The notes beneath the pieces were generated by a model that was not told where the DNA came from, made no database searches, and worked only from the letters and a program-made list of their open reading frames with translations. Both the position numbers and the translations under genes were made by a program. Positions 51,763-60,755 of a stretch of 64,000 bases of DNA are shown in pieces (within the stretch, counting starts at the first letter, position 1; every line of letters starts with the position of its first letter). The DNA is from Akkermansiaceae bacterium (lineage in GTDB: Bacteria > Verrucomicrobiota > Verrucomicrobiia > Verrucomicrobiales > Akkermansiaceae): assembly GCA_013041925.1 (NCBI GenBank), contig JABDRB010000011.1, positions 1 to 64,000 on the forward strand, given 5' to 3'.

Positions 51763-52740
51763 ATGAGCGGACATCATAAAGAATCATGCGGCAGCCACTG
51801 TGGTTGCCACACCCCCCCGAGCAACGGAGGAAATGACGAGGGACTCTTCAATCGGCGCAACCTCCTCAAAGGAGCCGGTGCCACGCTCGGAGTCGCCGCC
51901 TTCGCCAAGGCCATGGCACCCATCACCGAGTGGAAAGAAAGCACATCCGTCGATGAATTCCTCCAAACCCACTATCGAGAACTCAGCAAAGATCAACTCG
52001 CTGAGGTCATCACCCGCCTTGAGGAGGAAACAAAAAATGACTACGGCGCCGAGGTCAACATCAGTGATGTTCGACCACAAAAAGGCGTCAAGTTCGGCTA
52101 CGCCCTCAACCTCAGTATCTGCGTTGGTTGTCGACGCTGCGCCAAAGCCTGCCACGAAGAAAATAACCACGATCGCACATCCGGAAACTCCTACATCACC
52201 GTGCTCGAGATGTCAAAAGGGTCGATGGATATGGAACAAGGTCACGCCGACTACAACCACCCCGTGCCCCAGCCTGATAAGTTCTACATGCCCGTTCAGT
52301 GTCAGCAGTGTGAAAATCCACCCTGCGTCGACGTCTGCCCTGTGGAGGCAACTTGGAAAGAACCCGACGGCATTGTGGTGGTCGACTACAACTGGTGTAT
52401 CGGTTGTCGCTACTGCGAAGCCGCCTGCCCGTATCACGCCCGCCGATTCAACTGGACCAAACCCGAAGTCCCCAAGGAGGAAATCAATATCGAGCAAGGA
52501 TATCTCAGTAACCGTATCCGGCCCCAAGGGGTGATGGAAAAATGCACCTTCTGCCTGCACCGCACCCGCAAAGGTAAACTCCCAGCCTGCCTAGAAGCCT
52601 GCCCGACCGGTGCCCGCGTCTTTGGCAACCTCCTCGACCCGACATCCGAGATCCGGACCGTGCTCGCCAACAAACGTGTCTTTGTCCTCAAAGAGGAACT
52701 CGGAACCAAACCTAACTTTTTCTACTTCTTCGATGAATAG
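51763..52740 (+). CDS. Tat-exported 4Fe-4S protein, NrfC/DmsB/HybA-like (325 aa)
   Basis: The Tat motif FNRRNLLKGAGA is at residues 29-40. It is preceded by an unusual 28-residue Cys/His-rich extension (SCGSHCGCH). Ferredoxin-type clusters: CVGCRRCAKACHEE, CQQCENPPCVDVCPVEA, CIGCRYCEAACPYHARRF and CTFCLHRTRKGKLPACLEACP, so four [4Fe-4S] centres. A C-terminal RVFVLKEELGTKPNFFYF completes it. It transfers electrons between the NrfD membrane subunit and the cytochrome. Followed 60 bases later by the NrfD-like gene. Confidence 0.87.
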   Translation: MSGHHKESCGSHCGCHTPPSNGGNDEGLFNRRNLLKGAGATLGVAAFAKAMAPITEWKESTSVDEFLQTHYRELSKDQLAEVITRLEEETKNDYGAEVNISDVRPQKGVKFGYALNLSICVGCRRCAKACHEENNHDRTSGNSYITVLEMSKGSMDMEQGHADYNHPVPQPDKFYMPVQCQQCENPPCVDVCPVEATWKEPDGIVVVDYNWCIGCRYCEAACPYHARRFNWTKPEVPKEEINIEQGYLSNRIRPQGVMEKCTFCLHRTRKGKLPACLEACPTGARVFGNLLDPTSEIRTVLANKRVFVLKEELGTKPNFFYFFDE

Positions 52741-52800
52741 GCCGTATCGCATACGCCCATTGAACCAACCACTCACCACCTCTCCATCCCGCTAGAAGCT

Positions 52801-54078
52801 ATGAGCTCAGATGATTCCTCCCTTATCAAAAATGCTAACCACAGCGCCGGTTTCCATGTAAACAGCTATCCCAAATTCCTCCGCATGGCAGTCCGACTAT
52901 GCACCTCGGGAAGCTGGACGTTCTACGCCTGGATGATCTTCCTCAGCTGCGTCGCCCTCGTTGGTGCCAATGCTTGGGCGCTTCAGGTGCGCGACGGCAT
53001 GATCCGAACCGCCATGACCGACCACGTTTCATGGGGGCTCTACATCGCCAACTTCACATTCCTCGTCGGCCTCGCCGCAGGAGGTGTCATGATGGTGATC
53101 CCTGCTTATATCTACAAAGACAAGGACATGCACGACACCGTGATCATCGGTGAACTCCTCGCGATTGCATCCATCGCCATGTGCCTGATGTTTGTCATCG
53201 CAGACCTCGGCCGACCCGACCGTTTCTGGCATATGATCCCATTGATTGGAAAATTCAACTGGCCGATCTCCATGCTCACCTGGGATGTCATCGTGCTGAA
53301 TGGATACCTCCTACTCAACCTTCACATTTGCGGATACCTCCTCTACAAACGCTTCCTCGGTGAGGTGCCCAACCCGAAGTGGTATGTGCCCTTTGTTTTT
53401 ATTAGCATCGCCTGGGCGATTTCGATCCATACCGTCACCGCCTTTCTCTACTGCGGGCTAGGAGGTCGCCCCTTTTGGAACACCGCCTTGCTTGCCCCCC
53501 GATTCCTCACCACCGCCTTCTGCGCCGGTCCGGCATTTATCATCATCGTGCTTCAGATCATCCGCCGCATGACTCATATGGTCGTGGGTGCTGGCTCGAT
53601 CCGCACCCTCACCAATATCATGCGGATCACCATTTTGATCAACTTGGTGATGCTTGCCTCCGAGCTCTTCACCGAGTTTTACACAGGTGGCAGCCACGCC
53701 ACCGCCGCTCGATACCTCTACTTCGGCCACCACGGACTCAACGCCCTGCAACCATGGATCTGGACGTCTACCATCTCCATTGTCGTCGCCGCCGTGCTCC
53801 TGATGCGACCCAATATCCACGAGCACATGAAAACACTCGATGTCGCCTGCATCCTTATTTTTGTAGGTATCTGGATTGAAAAAGGCATGGGACTGATCAT
53901 TCCCGGCTTCATCCCATCGACGCTTCATGAGTGGATCGAATACATCCCCAGCGCCATCGAGTGGAAGGTCTCCGCTGGCATCTGGGCTGCAGGATTAATC
54001 ATTTACACCTTGCTGCTGAAGGTCGCTATCCCCATCTTTGCAGGACAGACTGGCGCGCAACAGGGAAAAAACCAATAG
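52801..54078 (+). CDS. NrfD/PsrC-family quinol-oxidising membrane subunit (425 aa)
   Basis: Polytopic membrane protein with about ten hydrophobic segments (FYAWMIFLSCVALVGANAWA, HVSWGLYIANFTFLVGLAAG, LLAIASIAMCLMFVIADLG, LIGKFNWPISMLTWDVIVLN). Trp/Gly/Asp positions are typical of NrfD/HybB/DmsC members, which hold the quinol site. Together with the FeS and cytochrome genes it forms a likely quinol dehydrogenase for periplasmic nitrate reduction in place of NapC or NapGH. Length is in the range for the family (about 320-450). Confidence 0.86.
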   Translation: MSSDDSSLIKNANHSAGFHVNSYPKFLRMAVRLCTSGSWTFYAWMIFLSCVALVGANAWALQVRDGMIRTAMTDHVSWGLYIANFTFLVGLAAGGVMMVIPAYIYKDKDMHDTVIIGELLAIASIAMCLMFVIADLGRPDRFWHMIPLIGKFNWPISMLTWDVIVLNGYLLLNLHICGYLLYKRFLGEVPNPKWYVPFVFISIAWAISIHTVTAFLYCGLGGRPFWNTALLAPRFLTTAFCAGPAFIIIVLQIIRRMTHMVVGAGSIRTLTNIMRITILINLVMLASELFTEFYTGGSHATAARYLYFGHHGLNALQPWIWTSTISIVVAAVLLMRPNIHEHMKTLDVACILIFVGIWIEKGMGLIIPGFIPSTLHEWIEYIPSAIEWKVSAGIWAAGLIIYTLLLKVAIPIFAGQTGAQQGKNQ

Positions 54079-54128
54079 TCCCGCCCTAGGATCCGCTTCA
54101 TGGTCTGCCTGATCAACGATCTTTCCCC

Positions 54129-55331
54129 ATGCAAGCACTCATCACTGTTGAAGAGGCGGAGTCACTCATTCGCCAAAACCTGACCACACGCCCAGTTGAA
54201 ACCATCCCCCTCGCGGAGGCACAGGGACGCTACCTGCGTCAGGACATCGTGGCCGACCGACCGATGCCACCATTCGACCGCGTCATGATGGACGGCATCG
54301 CCATCAAACACGCCGCTTACTCCGCAGGACAATCCCATTTCCCTATCGCCGCGACCCAAGCCGCCGGCGCCCCCGCCATCAAGCTAGCCGACGAACGGAG
54401 CTGCATCGAGGTCATGACCGGATGTGTGCTCCCAGTCGGATGTGATTGTGTCATTCCCGTCGAACTGATCGATACCTCGAACCATACCGCGCAGGTCAAC
54501 GACGAAGCGAAGCCGCGGCGTAACCAGCACATCCATTTCACTGGCGGCGATACAGCGCAAGGCCAGACGCTCCTCACCAGCGGCCAGAGGCTTAATGCTC
54601 CCGAGCTCACCATCGCCGCATCCTGTGGTGCCACCGACCTTCAGGTTACATCCCTCCCCCGCATCCTTATTCTCAGCACTGGCGATGAGGTGGTGGCCCC
54701 TGATGAAACGCCCATGCCGCACCAGATCCGCCGCAGCCACGCGACAGCCCTTCATGCCGTCATCACCAGCATGCACCTCGGCACCGTGACCACTCAGCAC
54801 GTCCCTGATCATCCAGAAACACTGCATGAAACCATCGGTAACGCGCTCAGCAGCCACGATGTGCTGGTTGTCACCGGTGGCGTGTCCCGAGGAAAATACG
54901 ATTACGTCGCCCCTGTCCTCAAGGCACACCTCGGCGCCCCCCACTTCCACGGCGTCGCCCAACGCCCCGGCAAACCCTTTGCATTCTGGAACAAGCCACA
55001 TACCCCCCCGGTCTTTGCCTTACCCGGCAACCCCGTCTCCGTGATGGCCTGCGCCGCCCGCTACCTGCTACCCGCCCTGATCGAGGTCGCCAGCGGCGCC
55101 CGAGCCACCGCCGTATCCACCCTCCCCGCCACCGGCCACTTCAATTGCCCACCCCATTTCACGGGACTCATCCCATGTAAGGTCAACAACGGACGGATCG
55201 AACTTATCCCGATCTCCAATTCCGGCAACTTCCTCAGCCTCTCAGGCACCCATGGCATCGCCGAACTCCCAGGAAAGCTGGCTCGAAAAAGCCTTCTCAA
55301 CGAACCCGCCACCTTCTACCCTTGGGTTTAA
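54129..55331 (+). CDS. moeA: Molybdopterin molybdenumtransferase MoeA (400 aa)
   Basis: Inserts molybdate into adenylylated molybdopterin. N-terminal ITVEEAESLI, DRPMPPFDRVMMDGIA (about residues 39-54), GCVLPVGCDCVIPVE (about 98-112), and the MoCF domain with LILSTGDEVV (about 179-188) and LVVTGGVSRGKYDYV (about 247-261). The C-terminal domain IV is present. Length is normal. 50 bases after nrfD. Confidence 0.93.
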   Translation: MQALITVEEAESLIRQNLTTRPVETIPLAEAQGRYLRQDIVADRPMPPFDRVMMDGIAIKHAAYSAGQSHFPIAATQAAGAPAIKLADERSCIEVMTGCVLPVGCDCVIPVELIDTSNHTAQVNDEAKPRRNQHIHFTGGDTAQGQTLLTSGQRLNAPELTIAASCGATDLQVTSLPRILILSTGDEVVAPDETPMPHQIRRSHATALHAVITSMHLGTVTTQHVPDHPETLHETIGNALSSHDVLVVTGGVSRGKYDYVAPVLKAHLGAPHFHGVAQRPGKPFAFWNKPHTPPVFALPGNPVSVMACAARYLLPALIEVASGARATAVSTLPATGHFNCPPHFTGLIPCKVNNGRIELIPISNSGNFLSLSGTHGIAELPGKLARKSLLNEPATFYPWV

Positions 55332-55358
55332 GCTTTCATCTCCCATCACCTAAGACTC

Positions 55359-55835
55359 ATGAGCAACTTCACCCATATCGATTCAAACAACCAACCTGGC
55401 ATGGTCGATGTATCGCCCAAAGACATCACGCGCCGCACCGCCACCGCACAAAGCATCATCGACGTCGGACCCAAGGTTATGGCACTCCTCGCCGATGGTG
55501 ATATCCAAAGTAAAAAAGGCCCCGTCTTTCACACCGCCATCATCGCCGGCACCATGGCCGCAAAAAAGACCTCCGACCTCATCCCATTCTGCCACCCCCT
55601 TCCGTTGGATAGCGCCAAGTTCACCATCAACGCCAGCTCTGGCACCGAGATATCGATCACCTGCACCTGCGTCACCACAGGACGCACCGGCATCGAAATG
55701 GAAGCCCTCGCAGGCGCCTCCGCTGCCGCCCTCACCATCTACGACATGTGCAAAGCCGTCAGTAAGGAGATGATCATCCGCGAAACCAAACTGCTCACCA
55801 AAACCGGCGGCAAGTCAGATTTTCAAGCAAGCTAA
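55359..55835 (+). CDS. moaC: Cyclic pyranopterin monophosphate synthase MoaC (158 aa)
   Basis: Second step of Mo-cofactor synthesis, acting on the MoaA product. Blocks GMVDVSPKDITRRTATAQ, DLIPFCHPLPLD (about 72-83), GRTGIEMEALAGAS and LTIYDMCKAV are family signatures, the active-site Lys being in the KAVSKE region. Length is normal. 27 bases after moeA, 4 bases before the mobA-moaD fusion. Confidence 0.95.
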   Translation: MSNFTHIDSNNQPGMVDVSPKDITRRTATAQSIIDVGPKVMALLADGDIQSKKGPVFHTAIIAGTMAAKKTSDLIPFCHPLPLDSAKFTINASSGTEISITCTCVTTGRTGIEMEALAGASAAALTIYDMCKAVSKEMIIRETKLLTKTGGKSDFQAS

Positions 55836-55839
55836 CAAT

Positions 55840-56655
55840 ATGATCTACGGACTTCTCCTCGCAGGCGGCCGATCGCGCCGCATGGGTACCGACAAAGCGG
55901 CACTCTCATTCCACGACGGAAAATCCCAGACCGAGCGCGGACTGGAACTTCTTCGTTCTGTCTGCGATCAGGCGTTTGTCTCGATCCGCGACGACCAAGA
56001 AGCGGCCCCACACACCATCGCAGACGCCTTCGGCGAAGTGGGACCGCTCGGCGCGATCGCCTCCGCCCAACAGGCACACCCGGAGGTGACTTGGCTGGTG
56101 CTCGCGTGCGACCTCCCGCTATTAGAAAAAAAACACCTGCACACCCTTGTCGATGCGCGCAGTCATGCGTCCGACGCCACCTACTTCACCAGCGCCACCG
56201 ACGGCTTCCCAGAGCCACTCTGCACCCTTTGGGAGCCATCCTCCGCTGCCATCGTTCGCACCGCCATCAAATCCGGAAACCGCTGCCCACGCGCGGTGCT
56301 CAAGCAACTCAATGCCACAGCCCTACCCTCCCCCGGACTCTGGCCGCTCGCCAACATCAACACCGAAGCCGATGCGCTCGAAATTCGCGCCCGACTCAAC
56401 CGATCCACCACCGTGAAAAACATCACCGTCACCTACTTCGCCCAGCTCCGTGAACTCACCGGCACGGGATCTGAATCCCTCACCACCGATTCCGAAACCC
56501 CCGCAGGCCTCTTCGAGGAAATACGGGCCCAACACAACATCCCACTGAAACGCAAAGGCATGATGGTCGCCGTCAATGGTGACTTCACCGACTGGACACA
56601 CCCGCTCGCAGACGGTGAAGAAGTCGTCTTCATCCCACCCGTCGCAGGTGGCTAA
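55840..56655 (+). CDS. MobA-MoaD fusion protein (271 aa)
   Basis: Residues 1-190 are MobA (molybdenum cofactor guanylyltransferase): nucleotide-binding LLAGGRSRRMGTDKA (6-20), VGPLGAI, ACDLPLL. Residues about 193-271 are a complete MoaD sulfur-carrier: VTYFAQLRELTGTGSE, then PAGLFEEIRAQHNI, ending VVFIPPVAGG with the C-terminal Gly-Gly needed for thiocarboxylation. No stop or frameshift separates the two. MobA acts last and MoaD early in the pathway, so the fusion is unexpected. moaE follows at 56697, its partner for molybdopterin synthase. Confidence 0.87.
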   Translation: MIYGLLLAGGRSRRMGTDKAALSFHDGKSQTERGLELLRSVCDQAFVSIRDDQEAAPHTIADAFGEVGPLGAIASAQQAHPEVTWLVLACDLPLLEKKHLHTLVDARSHASDATYFTSATDGFPEPLCTLWEPSSAAIVRTAIKSGNRCPRAVLKQLNATALPSPGLWPLANINTEADALEIRARLNRSTTVKNITVTYFAQLRELTGTGSESLTTDSETPAGLFEEIRAQHNIPLKRKGMMVAVNGDFTDWTHPLADGEEVVFIPPVAGG

Positions 56656-56696
56656 GCCACCCCAACTTCCATCACCCATCACCCATCTATTTCTCC

Positions 56697-57134
56697 GTGT
56701 TCCAACTCACTGAAACCCCCATCGACCCGCGCGCCCTCTGTGACGCGGTCCGCAATCCATCCGCCGGCGGCTTTGCCTCATTCGAGGGCTGGGTGCGCAA
56801 CCACCACCAAGGCCGCGATGTCGCATCGTTAGAATATGAAGCCTTTCCAGCTCTCGCGGAAAAAGAAGGCAACCGGATTCTCCAGGAGATTTGTGCCCAA
56901 CACGACATCGTCTCAGCCCGCTGCACCCACCGCACCGGCCACTTGCACGTTGGCGATATTGCCATCTCCATCGCAGTATCCGCCGCCCACCGCGATGCCG
57001 CATTTGATGCCTGCCGCGCCATCATCGATTCCATCAAATCGACCGTCCCGATCTGGAAAAAAGAACACTACACCGATGGCACCAGCATCTGGGTGAAGTG
57101 CCACGCCTGCGCCGATCACGGGCATCATCATTGA
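56697..57134 (+). CDS. moaE: Molybdopterin synthase catalytic subunit MoaE (145 aa)
   Basis: Adds the two sulfurs from MoaD thiocarboxylate to precursor Z. The sequence GGFASFEGWVRNHHQGRDV (about residues 24-42) and the catalytic-Lys region VPIWKKEHYTDGTS (about 121-134) are typical. The C-terminus is His-rich (DHGHHH). Start is GTG 56697, 41 bases after the fusion gene. Length is normal. Confidence 0.93.
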   Translation: MFQLTETPIDPRALCDAVRNPSAGGFASFEGWVRNHHQGRDVASLEYEAFPALAEKEGNRILQEICAQHDIVSARCTHRTGHLHVGDIAISIAVSAAHRDAAFDACRAIIDSIKSTVPIWKKEHYTDGTSIWVKCHACADHGHHH

Positions 57135-57157
57135 TCGCGCAATGGCGGCACACGAGC

Positions 57158-60100
57158 TCACGAATCCGTCCACTCCGCCAACGCCTTATCAAGCGCTGCG
57201 GACTTTTTGACGCGTAAGCTTTCGCCCACCTCGATGGTCGCGCGCTTCCCTGTGCCACTTTGAAAATTCATCTCAACAGGTGTCGATCCAGGGTGATCTT
57301 TGAGGACCTGATGAATCGCCCGAAGATCATTTTCGCCATGGCGGGCGACCCAGAGATTGATCTGCAGGGCACCATTCCCTGAGTTTTTACGTGCTTTCAA
57401 CTCCTTGATCTGAGATCCTGTTAGCCTCAAGGTTTCCGTGCGATCATCGACCTGCACATTCGCCTGAAAACGGATCACGCCACCGGACATCAGCAGACCA
57501 GCTTCGCGCGCCGGACTGTAACTTTCCGACCAACAAACGACCTCACAACTTCCGGTGAAATCCTCCATATGAAGCACTCCAAATGGCTTACCTTTCCGAG
57601 TCACCTTGTGCTCGACGTGACGGATCATTCCAGCAAAGGGATAACGCGCCCGTTTGTCACGGGTATCCAACTCATCCATGAATCCCATTTTTTTAAACCG
57701 ATCGGAGTCGATGACGCCACGATACTTATCCAGCGGGTGACCACTGGTGTAACAACCTAATAATTCTTTTTCGCTAGTAAGCCGATCATCCTTGCTCCAC
57801 TCAGCAAGGTCAGGTGCCGAACCCGCTGCTACGGAATCAACCGCAGCTCCCGCAAAGTCCATGGTGTCAAAGAGTGACACCTGCCCTTGCGCCCGATCAC
57901 GCTGCGCGGAACTCGCCGAGGCAACCACCTGCTCGATACGACTAAACATCCCAGCACGCGTTTCCCCCGTCCAATCGAGCGCCCCCGCTTTAACCAAGTT
58001 TTCAAGAATGCGCTTGTTCACACTGCGGGAATCGAGCCGATTGGAAAAGTCATCGAGACTCTCGAATTGCCCTTGATTCTCGCGCTCGGCGACAGCGGCG
58101 GTCATCGCGCCCTCGCCGCAGTTTTTAATCGCGGCGAGCCCGTAACGGACAGCCATCTTCCCCGACGGCGTTTTTTCTGGCGCAAATCGGATCTGTGACT
58201 GATTGATGTCCGGAGGTAGTATCTCAATGTCCATGCGGTGACATTCCGAAACAAAAACACCAATTTTCTCCGTGTTGTTGAGCTCGTTCGATAAGAGTCC
58301 CGACATAAATTCAACGGGATGGTTCGCCTTCAGGTAGGCCGTCCAGTAGGAAATGTGACCGTAGCAGGCGGAGTGAGATTTGTTAAATCCATAGCCGGCA
58401 AATCCGGCAATTTTATCAAAGATCTGGTTCGCCAAGGGAGCGTCAATGTCATTGGTCTCCTTGGCACCTGCGACAAATATCTCTCGCTGTTTCGCCATCT
58501 CGGAGGGTTTTTTCTTACCCATCGCACGGCGAAGAATATCCGCACCACCGAGCGTGTACCCGGCGAGTAATTTGGCGGCATTCTGCACCTGCTCCTGATA
58601 AATCATCACCCCATACGTGTCCCCACAGATTTCCTCCAACAAGGGATGCTCATACCTAACCGGCTTGATCCCTTTTTTCACCTCGATCATCTGATCGATG
58701 TAATCCATCGCACCCGGTCGGTAGAGCGCAAGTAAGTCGATGATGTCGTCGATACGATCAATCCCATACTTTCGGCAGGTTTCGACCATACCACCGGATT
58801 CCAACTGGAACACACCCATGGTTTCACCACGGTTGAGAAGATCCAGCGTGGCTTCATCCTCAAGGGAGATTTTATTGATATCAAAATCCGGGGTGTGCCG
58901 CTTGATATAGTTCACCGCATCCTGAATCACGGTCATGTTTTTTAGACCGAGAAAGTCCATCTTCAACAAACCCAACTCGGTGATCGCATTCATATCACAC
59001 TGAGTGACCACCTCCCCTTCGTTTCCTCTTGTTAGTGCGCAGTGATCATCGAGCGCACGGTCACCGATCACCACACCCGCGGCGTGCACTCCGGTGTTCC
59101 GTTTCAGACCTTCCAGCTTGAGTGCATAGTCCCAGAGCTCTTGCCATGTGCTGCTATTTTCGATAACGTCACGCAGCTCCTGTTTCGCGTCAAACTCCTG
59201 CTTGAGTTTCACCCCTGGCTTGGTCTCGATCATTTTTGCCAGCATATCGGCATCGCCATAGCTGATGCCCATGACACGGGAAACATCACGGATCACACTC
59301 TTTGCCCCCAGCGTTCCATAGGTAATGATGTGAGAGACCGATCGCTCACCGTATTTCTGACGCACATACTCGATGACTTCCGGCCGACGGGTTTGACAAA
59401 AATCGATATCCACGTCCGGTGGGCTCACCCGCTCTGGGTTAAGGAAACGTTCGAAAAGCAGACCAAAACGCATCGGGCAGATGTCGGTGATCCCCATGGT
59501 GTATGCGACCAGTGATCCTGCCGCAGAGCCACGTCCCGGCCCGACAGGAATATCCTGATCGCGCCCCCATTGAATAAAGTCCGCGGTGATCAGGAAGTAA
59601 GACGCAAAGCCAAGGTCATTGATCGTCTTAATCTCGTAATCGAGTCGATCATCAAGCGTTGTTTGCATTTCCTCCACGGTCACTTCCTCAAGATCGGCGA
59701 GCTGCTCCAACCGACCCTCCCCGTATCGTTCCTTCAAACCATCAAAACAAACCTTGCGGAAATACTGCTCACGCGGGCTTCCATCCGGAGCGTCAAATTG
59801 TGGATACTTGTCTGAACTTGTTGGGTCCAGCGTCATCTCAACATGGCATTTCTCAGCAATCTCAAGCGTGTTATCACAGGCGCCAGGGAAATCCGCAAAC
59901 AAGGCACGCATCTCTTCTCCCGTTTTAAAATAATGATCGGTCGGGTAGCGCTTCCGGTTCTCATCCAACAGCAAACGACCCTGACCAATACAAATCAAGA
60001 CGTCCTGAGCTTCGGCGTCCTGCTCACCCAGAAAGTGCACGTCATTGGTCGCCACCATCTTGAGCCCCAATTCCTCGGCAAACTCTTTGAGTTGCGCATT

Positions 60101-60685
60101 TGCAACTTGTTGCTGCTCAAGGCTCTGGTCGTTGAGCTCAAGATAGAAATCCTCCACGCCAAAAATGTCACGTAACCCACAGACTTCCTCACGGGCAGCA
60201 TCGATATCATGCGCCTGAATCCATTCATTCACCGCGCCATTGACACAACCGCTCAGGCAGATCAACCCTTCGGAAAACTTGGCGAGCTGTTCGCGGTCGA
60301 TGCGGGGTTCGCCGAGGTAATCACCCTCGAGATGCCCCACACTGACGAGCTTGACGAGATTACTCCAACCGGTCTCATTTTTTGCCAGCAGCGTGAGATG
60401 GCTCGCGTTTTTTCGTCCGGGGGTTTCCTTTTTATCGTGCAGCGATGCGGGCGCGAGGTAGACTTCACAACCCAGGATCGGCTTGATTCCAGCGCTCTGC
60501 GCATTTTGATAAAACTCCACCGCCGCGTAGAGGTTCCCGTGGTCCGTCATCGCAACCGCCGGCATACCCAGCTCCGCCGCACGGGCGACAAGATCCTTGG
60601 TCCGCACCGTCGAGTCCAGCGTGGAATACTCAGTGTGAACGTGCAGGTGGACAAAGGAAGGGGGGGAATCAGGCGAATCAGACAT
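57158..60685 (-). CDS. dnaE: DNA polymerase III alpha subunit DnaE (1175 aa)
   Basis: Main replicative polymerase. N-terminal PHP domain with FVHLHVHTEYSTLDSTV and MTDHGNLY (about residues 12-50). The palm carries the catalytic aspartates in PPDVDIDFCQTRRPEVIEYV (about 405-425). Duplicated HhH, then the OB fold (MIRHVEHKVTRKGKPFGVLH) and the tau-binding C-terminus. ATG 60685 begins the canonical region; the longer frame to 60823 adds 46 unlikely residues. Length fits DnaE1. Convergent with moaE, 23 bases apart. Confidence 0.95.
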   Translation of the reverse strand: MSDSPDSPPSFVHLHVHTEYSTLDSTVRTKDLVARAAELGMPAVAMTDHGNLYAAVEFYQNAQSAGIKPILGCEVYLAPASLHDKKETPGRKNASHLTLLAKNETGWSNLVKLVSVGHLEGDYLGEPRIDREQLAKFSEGLICLSGCVNGAVNEWIQAHDIDAAREEVCGLRDIFGVEDFYLELNDQSLEQQQVANAQLKEFAEELGLKMVATNDVHFLGEQDAEAQDVLICIGQGRLLLDENRKRYPTDHYFKTGEEMRALFADFPGACDNTLEIAEKCHVEMTLDPTSSDKYPQFDAPDGSPREQYFRKVCFDGLKERYGEGRLEQLADLEEVTVEEMQTTLDDRLDYEIKTINDLGFASYFLITADFIQWGRDQDIPVGPGRGSAAGSLVAYTMGITDICPMRFGLLFERFLNPERVSPPDVDIDFCQTRRPEVIEYVRQKYGERSVSHIITYGTLGAKSVIRDVSRVMGISYGDADMLAKMIETKPGVKLKQEFDAKQELRDVIENSSTWQELWDYALKLEGLKRNTGVHAAGVVIGDRALDDHCALTRGNEGEVVTQCDMNAITELGLLKMDFLGLKNMTVIQDAVNYIKRHTPDFDINKISLEDEATLDLLNRGETMGVFQLESGGMVETCRKYGIDRIDDIIDLLALYRPGAMDYIDQMIEVKKGIKPVRYEHPLLEEICGDTYGVMIYQEQVQNAAKLLAGYTLGGADILRRAMGKKKPSEMAKQREIFVAGAKETNDIDAPLANQIFDKIAGFAGYGFNKSHSACYGHISYWTAYLKANHPVEFMSGLLSNELNNTEKIGVFVSECHRMDIEILPPDINQSQIRFAPEKTPSGKMAVRYGLAAIKNCGEGAMTAAVAERENQGQFESLDDFSNRLDSRSVNKRILENLVKAGALDWTGETRAGMFSRIEQVVASASSAQRDRAQGQVSLFDTMDFAGAAVDSVAAGSAPDLAEWSKDDRLTSEKELLGCYTSGHPLDKYRGVIDSDRFKKMGFMDELDTRDKRARYPFAGMIRHVEHKVTRKGKPFGVLHMEDFTGSCEVVCWSESYSPAREAGLLMSGGVIRFQANVQVDDRTETLRLTGSQIKELKARKNSGNGALQINLWVARHGENDLRAIHQVLKDHPGSTPVEMNFQSGTGKRATIEVGESLRVKKSAALDKALAEWTDS

Positions 60686-60755
60686 GGGACCCCGCCACCT
60701 TAGGACACCGAGCCCGCTTGGCAATGCGTGAGTGAAAAACTCGGACGATTTCCCG

